Positions 60,709 through 64,000 of a stretch of 64,000 nt of DNA are shown piece by piece. The stretch spans positions 744,001 through 808,000 of the forward strand of contig NZ_RDSM01000001.1 in assembly GCF_004115155.1 (NCBI RefSeq), written 5' to 3'. Made by a program: the position numbers and the translations under genes. Source of the DNA: Granulicella sibirica. GTDB lineage: Bacteria > Acidobacteriota > Terriglobia > Terriglobales > Acidobacteriaceae. Below the pieces are notes generated by a model. It was not told where the DNA came from. It worked only from the letters and a program-made list of their open reading frames with translations, and did no database searches. How positions within the stretch are numbered: position 1 is the first letter of the stretch; each line of letters begins with the position of its first letter.

Positions 60709-60912
60709 GGAGGCTTATCCTTCTGTCTACCACCCCATCGGACTCTCTTCCGTCCGGGCGTGGTGCCGACTCATCCCTGCGGGGAGCAGAGACAACCTTC
60801 TAAGTATGCCCGTGGACGGGGAAAAGGTCAAGCAATCTCGAAGTCGTGACACATGAACGGTCCGCGTCCCATGCGAGATCCACTTACCCGAAGCATTCGC
60901 GAGGATAAGCCG

Positions 60913-62511
60913 TCACTGCGGTCCCGGAGACTGAAATGCTATTTTTCCCCCGACAATCGTGAGCACACTATGCGTCGCCATCACAGGCGCTGCTGTCGGT
61001 GCGCTTACATCCTGCGACAGCACGGTGATGTCGGCAAGCGCACCCGGCTTTATTGTGCCCTTTCGATTCTCCATGAACTCCGCATAGGAGGATCCGATGG
61101 TCAATGCGCGCAGCGCGGTCTCGCGATCAACCGCCTGCGGATTCTTGGGGTCGGTCATCACATTGAAGATGAGCCAAGGGGACATGCCACTATCCGATCC
61201 GTAGGCGAGCGGGATATTTCCCTCCGACAGAGACTTCCATGGTCTGCCTGGCCGCGGCTGGGCAACGACGATTCCCAACCGGAAGGCACGCGCAATGCGT
61301 TCCGGCGTGTCAAGACCGTCGCCGTGTTCGAAGCGGACTCGGAGAGGCTTCCATGTAGCGGCGGGGGCCAGCTTTTCCATCTCATCCATCACCTCGTCCG
61401 AGATCGCGTCTCCTGCGGTGTGGAAGAGGAACTGATCCTTCCCACTCAAGGCGATCCTGAGTTGGCGGTCAATGAAGGCTACAGAATAGTCGGGGCGTCC
61501 GCGCCAGCCCGGCCTATCTGCATAGTCCTTCGTCCGGTAAGCGAGTTCCTCGATCGGAGTGCCATCGAGAACGAACTTCACCCCCGCGACACGTACGCGC
61601 GGCGAAAGAATCTCCTCACCCGTCTTGAGTTTTTCACCGACACGCTCATCTTCACGCGCCATCGGAAACCGCATGATCCGGATGCGTAGCGGAGTGTCCG
61701 CATCGACAAATGTCCTTTCGAGATAGCTCAACCGCTGATTGGTGGCCATGATCTGGACGGAGGTGACCCCCTCAGCGAGTCGTCGCTGTGCATAGGCCTT
61801 GAAAGCCTGGACCGAAGCAGGTACACCGGCCTCGTCGCTAAGACGCCGCCGGATCTCGTTACCTGCTTCCTCCTCCATGAGGCCCGTCAGGTGACCGGTC
61901 GCATCGCGGTCGAAGCGGCCACCCTCGGGATCTGTGATGGTGTCCGCAATGCCAAGCTTAGCGAGCCCTGCGGCATTCACAAAGACGCCGTGGCCCCACC
62001 AGGCCTCGACCATGACCGGGTGCGAACCTCCTGCCTCATTCAGGGCGGTCTTTGTCTCTTCCGGGTGACGGATAACGGCGGGGCCGACGACCGAATGGAT
62101 CCACTCGTTCTGCTGATCGGTAGCAGCGGCTGCCTTTACCCCCGCAGCCAGTTCCGCGATAGAGGGATCGGGGCCCTGGCCATGTGGCGGAGACGGAAAC
62201 GGTACCTGGATACCATAAAGCGCGCCACCCACATGATCGTGCGAGTCATCGATCCCAGGCATCGCCATCCGGCCTTCGAGATTAATGACCTGGGTATGGG
62301 CGTCGGCCGTGGAACACACAGCGCCATCGGCACCGGCGGCAAGGATGCGGTCCCCCCGAATCGCGACCGCTTCTACCCAGGGATTAGTCGTGTCGGCTGT
62401 GAAGATGTGTCCGTGACAGAGAACCAGGTCAGGAGAGGCCGGCTTCTGCGCACTCGCGGTGACGGCCAGACACAGGACGACTGAGATAGAAATTTCTCGA
62501 TGAAGTGGCAT
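60913..62511 (-). CDS. exported amidohydrolase (YtcJ-like)
   Basis: A 532-residue metal-dependent hydrolase with a signal peptide (ISISVVLCLAVTASAQ). It has the amidohydrolase layout: a composite beta-domain at both ends (LVLCHGHIFTAD near the N-terminus, GTIKPGALADITVLS near the C-terminus) and a TIM barrel with the metal-ligand pair His91/His93 (DDSHDHVGG), FHTAGDAI, RFEHGD and the catalytic Asp of AYGSDSGMSP. Relatives hydrolyse amides or imides; the substrate is unknown. It precedes the ribosomal-protein cluster on the same strand, an unusual neighbour, but probably has its own promoter. Confidence 0.88.
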   Translation of the reverse strand: MPLHREISISVVLCLAVTASAQKPASPDLVLCHGHIFTADTTNPWVEAVAIRGDRILAAGADGAVCSTADAHTQVINLEGRMAMPGIDDSHDHVGGALYGIQVPFPSPPHGQGPDPSIAELAAGVKAAAATDQQNEWIHSVVGPAVIRHPEETKTALNEAGGSHPVMVEAWWGHGVFVNAAGLAKLGIADTITDPEGGRFDRDATGHLTGLMEEEAGNEIRRRLSDEAGVPASVQAFKAYAQRRLAEGVTSVQIMATNQRLSYLERTFVDADTPLRIRIMRFPMAREDERVGEKLKTGEEILSPRVRVAGVKFVLDGTPIEELAYRTKDYADRPGWRGRPDYSVAFIDRQLRIALSGKDQFLFHTAGDAISDEVMDEMEKLAPAATWKPLRVRFEHGDGLDTPERIARAFRLGIVVAQPRPGRPWKSLSEGNIPLAYGSDSGMSPWLIFNVMTDPKNPQAVDRETALRALTIGSSYAEFMENRKGTIKPGALADITVLSQDVSAPTAAPVMATHSVLTIVGGKIAFQSPGPQ

Positions 62512-62628
62512 TTGAAAGCGCTCCTGGGGCCTTCAGCATAAGGCATTGCTGCGAGAAATTTGATTGTTTCTCGCAATAACAAAGCCTCTTTCACCGCCCG
62601 GGTCGTGGAGGTTCTCTCAGCGCTCCAT

Positions 62629-62664
62629 ATCGCCATGGTCCTCAACATCGCCATGGTCCTCAAC
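62629..62664. repeat. perfect 18-bp tandem repeat in a gene remnant
   Basis: Two identical 18-base units, 62629-62646 and 62647-62664. On the minus strand, in the frame matching the neighbouring gene's tail, they encode a doubled EDHGD(V/M) peptide, similar to the EDLGNMEY end of the epimerase-like protein. Confidence 0.7.
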
Positions 62665-62770
62665 CAACCCAGCCCAACAGGAGCTCTGATAGCATCTCCC
62701 GCCCCCACGCTGAACGCACACCTTCACGATCCACCCCGCTTTGGCCTAAGCTGTCACGCCGAAAACGGCA

Positions 62771-62806
62771 ACGGCCTGTGCGGAAAAATGTGCCCGCGCA
62801 GGCCGT
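62771..62806 (-). terminator. terminator of the epimerase-like gene
   Basis: ACGGCCTGTGCGG at 62771-62783 pairs with CCGCGCAGGCCGT at 62794-62806 (13 bp, one G-T pair) around a ten-base loop. It lies 24 bp beyond the restored stop codon of the minus-strand gene and is followed on that strand by TGCCGTTTT. Confidence 0.7.
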
Positions 62807-62829
62807 GATTTGTTTGCTGAGGAGCTTTT

Positions 62830-63713
62830 TCAATACTCCATATTCCCAAGGTCCTCAATCAACCCAGGCCCAACCGGATCCCACCCCAGCGTCTTCCGCG
62901 TCCACTCGCTCGACGCCGGCATATCCAGCCCGGCAAACCCGCAAGCCAGCCGAAGTGCGCCGGAGCCTCCTCCGGAGTGATCGAAACCACCGGCACCTTC
63001 AACCCCTTGCCGATCGTCTCCGCCATCTCCTTCATCGATACGCCCTCTTCCTGCACCGCGTGATACACGGTGTAGCCAGCGCCGGTCTTCTCGACCGCCA
63101 GCCGGTACAGCTCCGCCACGGCATGGAGCGGGGCCGCCGCCCAGCGATTGCTGCCGTCGCCGATATAAGGCGACACGCCCTTCTCACGCGCCGCTGCAGT
63201 CACGTAAGGAACCAGCCCCTGCTTGTGCGTGTCATGCACCTGCGGAAGCCGCACGATCGCAACATGCACACCCTTCTCAGAAATTTTGCGGGCGGTCTGC
63301 TCCGGCTTGCGCGGAATCGTCGGCTGATCCACAGGCGGATCCTTCTCCGTGCGCAGGTGACCGGGACCACCGGTCGCCAGGCCCGTTCCCGAGGTGACAA
63401 CCAGGAGCTTTCCCGGCTCCAGCACCGACCCGAGTGCCTCGATCGCGTGCTGTTCATCCACCGCATTCTGCGCGAACTTCGAGAAGTCATGGCTGAACGC
63501 AAGGTGAACCACCGCGTCCATGCCTGTCGCGCCTGCCTTAAGGCTCTCGAGGTCCGTCAACTCGCCCCGATGAACCTCGACGCCAGCCGCCTTTAGCTGC
63601 TCCACCCCCGCGTCACTGCGCGTCATCCCGCGCACCTGGTGGCCCGCCTTGACCAGTTCCTTCACCAACTCTGTCCCGATAAATCCCGTCGCGCCTGTCA
63701 CAAAGACTCGCAT
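62830..63713 (-). CDS. NAD(P)-binding epimerase/SDR family protein with a C-terminal frameshift
   Basis: As read, the frame gives 284 residues ending at 62859; with one base added around 62933-62942 it continues as FAGLDMPASSEWTRKTLGWD and then PVGPGLIEDLGNMEY to TGA 62832-62830, the usual family end. The intact part has MRVFVTGATGFIGTELVKEL (Rossmann glycine motif at 7-13), VDAVVHLAFSHDFSKF, a weak active-site YxxxK and DGSNRWAAAPLHAVAELYRL. These extended SDR proteins reduce or epimerise small substrates; specificity is unknown. A TetR-family gene is divergent from it, so control by that regulator is likely. Confidence 0.8.
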
Positions 63714-63787
63714 ATTGACCTCTCCTGCTGTTTAGAGGCGCATACGGAATGCGCCCGGTTGACTTTCCTGCCTCCACTCGCTAAAAC

Positions 63788-63832
63788 GGGGACAGTCTCC
63801 GTATACAGAATAGATAAACGGGGACTGTCCCC
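63788..63832. promoter_or_regulatory. paired GGGGAC dyads, candidate TetR operators
   Basis: GGGGACAGTCTCC at 63788-63800 and GGGGACTGTCCCC at 63820-63832 are palindromes centred 32 bp apart, about three helical turns, in the 148-bp gap between the divergent epimerase-like and TetR genes. The right one is a perfect dyad around a central T; the left has one G-T pair. The two also form an inverted repeat with each other. They could be operators for the TetR protein or a dispersed palindromic repeat. Confidence 0.5.
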
Positions 63833-63861
63833 GGTTGCAAAGATATTCCGCTATTTTCTTT

Positions 63862-64000
63862 ATGTCCAATCCGCTTCCCCCAACTCCGCCGGCCGCCCGT
63901 AAGATCCGCGCCGATGCGCAGCGGAATCGCGACCTCATCCTTGAGTTCGCCAAGAAGGCCTTCACCCGCGACGGCGCGGACGCCAGCCTCGACGACATAG
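63862..64000 (+). CDS. TetR/AcrR family transcriptional regulator, N-terminal part (cut by window end)
   Basis: ATG 63862 opens SNPLPPTPPAARKIRADAQR, then NRDLILEFAKKAFTRDGADA and SLDDI, matching the start of the TetR helix-turn-helix (A.RNR..IL.AA...F...G...). The sequence ends within the recognition helix. It is divergent from the epimerase-like gene, and the two palindromes between them are plausible binding sites. Ligand and full length are outside the window. Confidence 0.85.
   Translation, partial: MSNPLPPTPPAARKIRADAQRNRDLILEFAKKAFTRDGADASLDDI

Larger units (their letters stand above)
62512..62829. other. intergenic region with terminator and remnant sequence
   Basis: It contains a perfect 18-bp tandem repeat (62629-62664), a degenerate copy of the last part of the neighbouring epimerase-like gene (about 62625-62715) and a strong hairpin (62771-62806). 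The amidohydrolase promoter should be at its left end. No intact gene is seen. Confidence 0.55.

Noticed and set aside
63732..63998. 88-codon minus-strand frame over the TetR start
   Set aside because: It is opposite the clear TetR N-terminus and runs through the palindromes; the TetR reading explains the sequence better.

Overview
The window looks like about 64 kb of chromosome from a GC-rich Acidobacteriota, most likely class Terriglobia (Granulicella/Terriglobus/Edaphobacter-like). The support is the Oar-like TonB receptors with N-terminal carboxypeptidase-regulatory domains, the many twin-arginine-type exported sugar enzymes, the style of the RNA polymerase genes and the large number of small lineage-restricted proteins. 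This placement rests on protein character, not on a database search. I see no rRNA, tRNA, CRISPR array, insertion sequence or prophage.

Layout. 1-3.1 kb: the 3' end of dxs, then divergent exported sugar-metabolism genes (TIM-barrel isomerase and Gfo/Idh/MocA oxidoreductase). 3.4-6 kb: a small AT-hook-like protein and a secreted subtilase with an ALWGA-repeat tail. 6.1-12.6 kb: a five-gene minus-strand operon in which a membrane HD-GYP/GAF/degenerate-GGDEF protein is translationally coupled to a complete peptide-type ABC importer. 13-19 kb: an exported metallo-beta-lactamase-fold protein, a GH127-type glycosidase broken by a one-base frameshift, a Cys/His-rich small exported protein and a TonB receptor, facing an EfpL-type elongation factor P. 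19.9-25.7 kb: an operon of Oar-like receptor, MFS transporter and two duplicated AhpD-like proteins. 25.7-35.5 kb: a 1032-residue protein of unknown family, an ADP-ribosylglycohydrolase, an RNB ribonuclease, 2-oxoglutarate dehydrogenase E1, an exported hypothetical protein and a cold-shock protein. 35.6-46 kb: cmk coupled to a gene for a protein with a very long disordered basic tail, mutL, several small proteins, a thioredoxin-fold protein, a YihY/BrkB membrane protein and pyruvate kinase. 46.4-49 kb: an AT-richer accessory patch with two back-to-back toxin-antitoxin modules and a coupled two-TM coiled-coil membrane protein. 49-60.7 kb: rplA-rplJ-rplL-rpoB-rpoC on the minus strand, without rplK at the expected place. 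60.9-64 kb: an exported amidohydrolase, a frameshifted NAD(P)-binding epimerase-like gene and a divergent TetR regulator cut by the window end, with two GGGGAC dyads between them.

How they work together. Much of the accessory content concerns acquiring organic matter: secreted protease plus peptide importer, glycosidase, TonB receptors and sugar oxidoreductases. The housekeeping content (dxs, efp, sucA, cmk, mutL, pyk, ribosomal proteins and RNA polymerase) is scattered between. The most unusual pieces are the toxin-antitoxin/membrane-protein patch, the eight-cysteine insertion near the N-terminus of RpoB, the ALWGA-repeat protease, the unknown 1032-residue protein and the signalling-transport operon. 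Two genes carry single-base frameshifts next to homopolymer runs, so sequencing or assembly error should be excluded before calling them pseudogenes.
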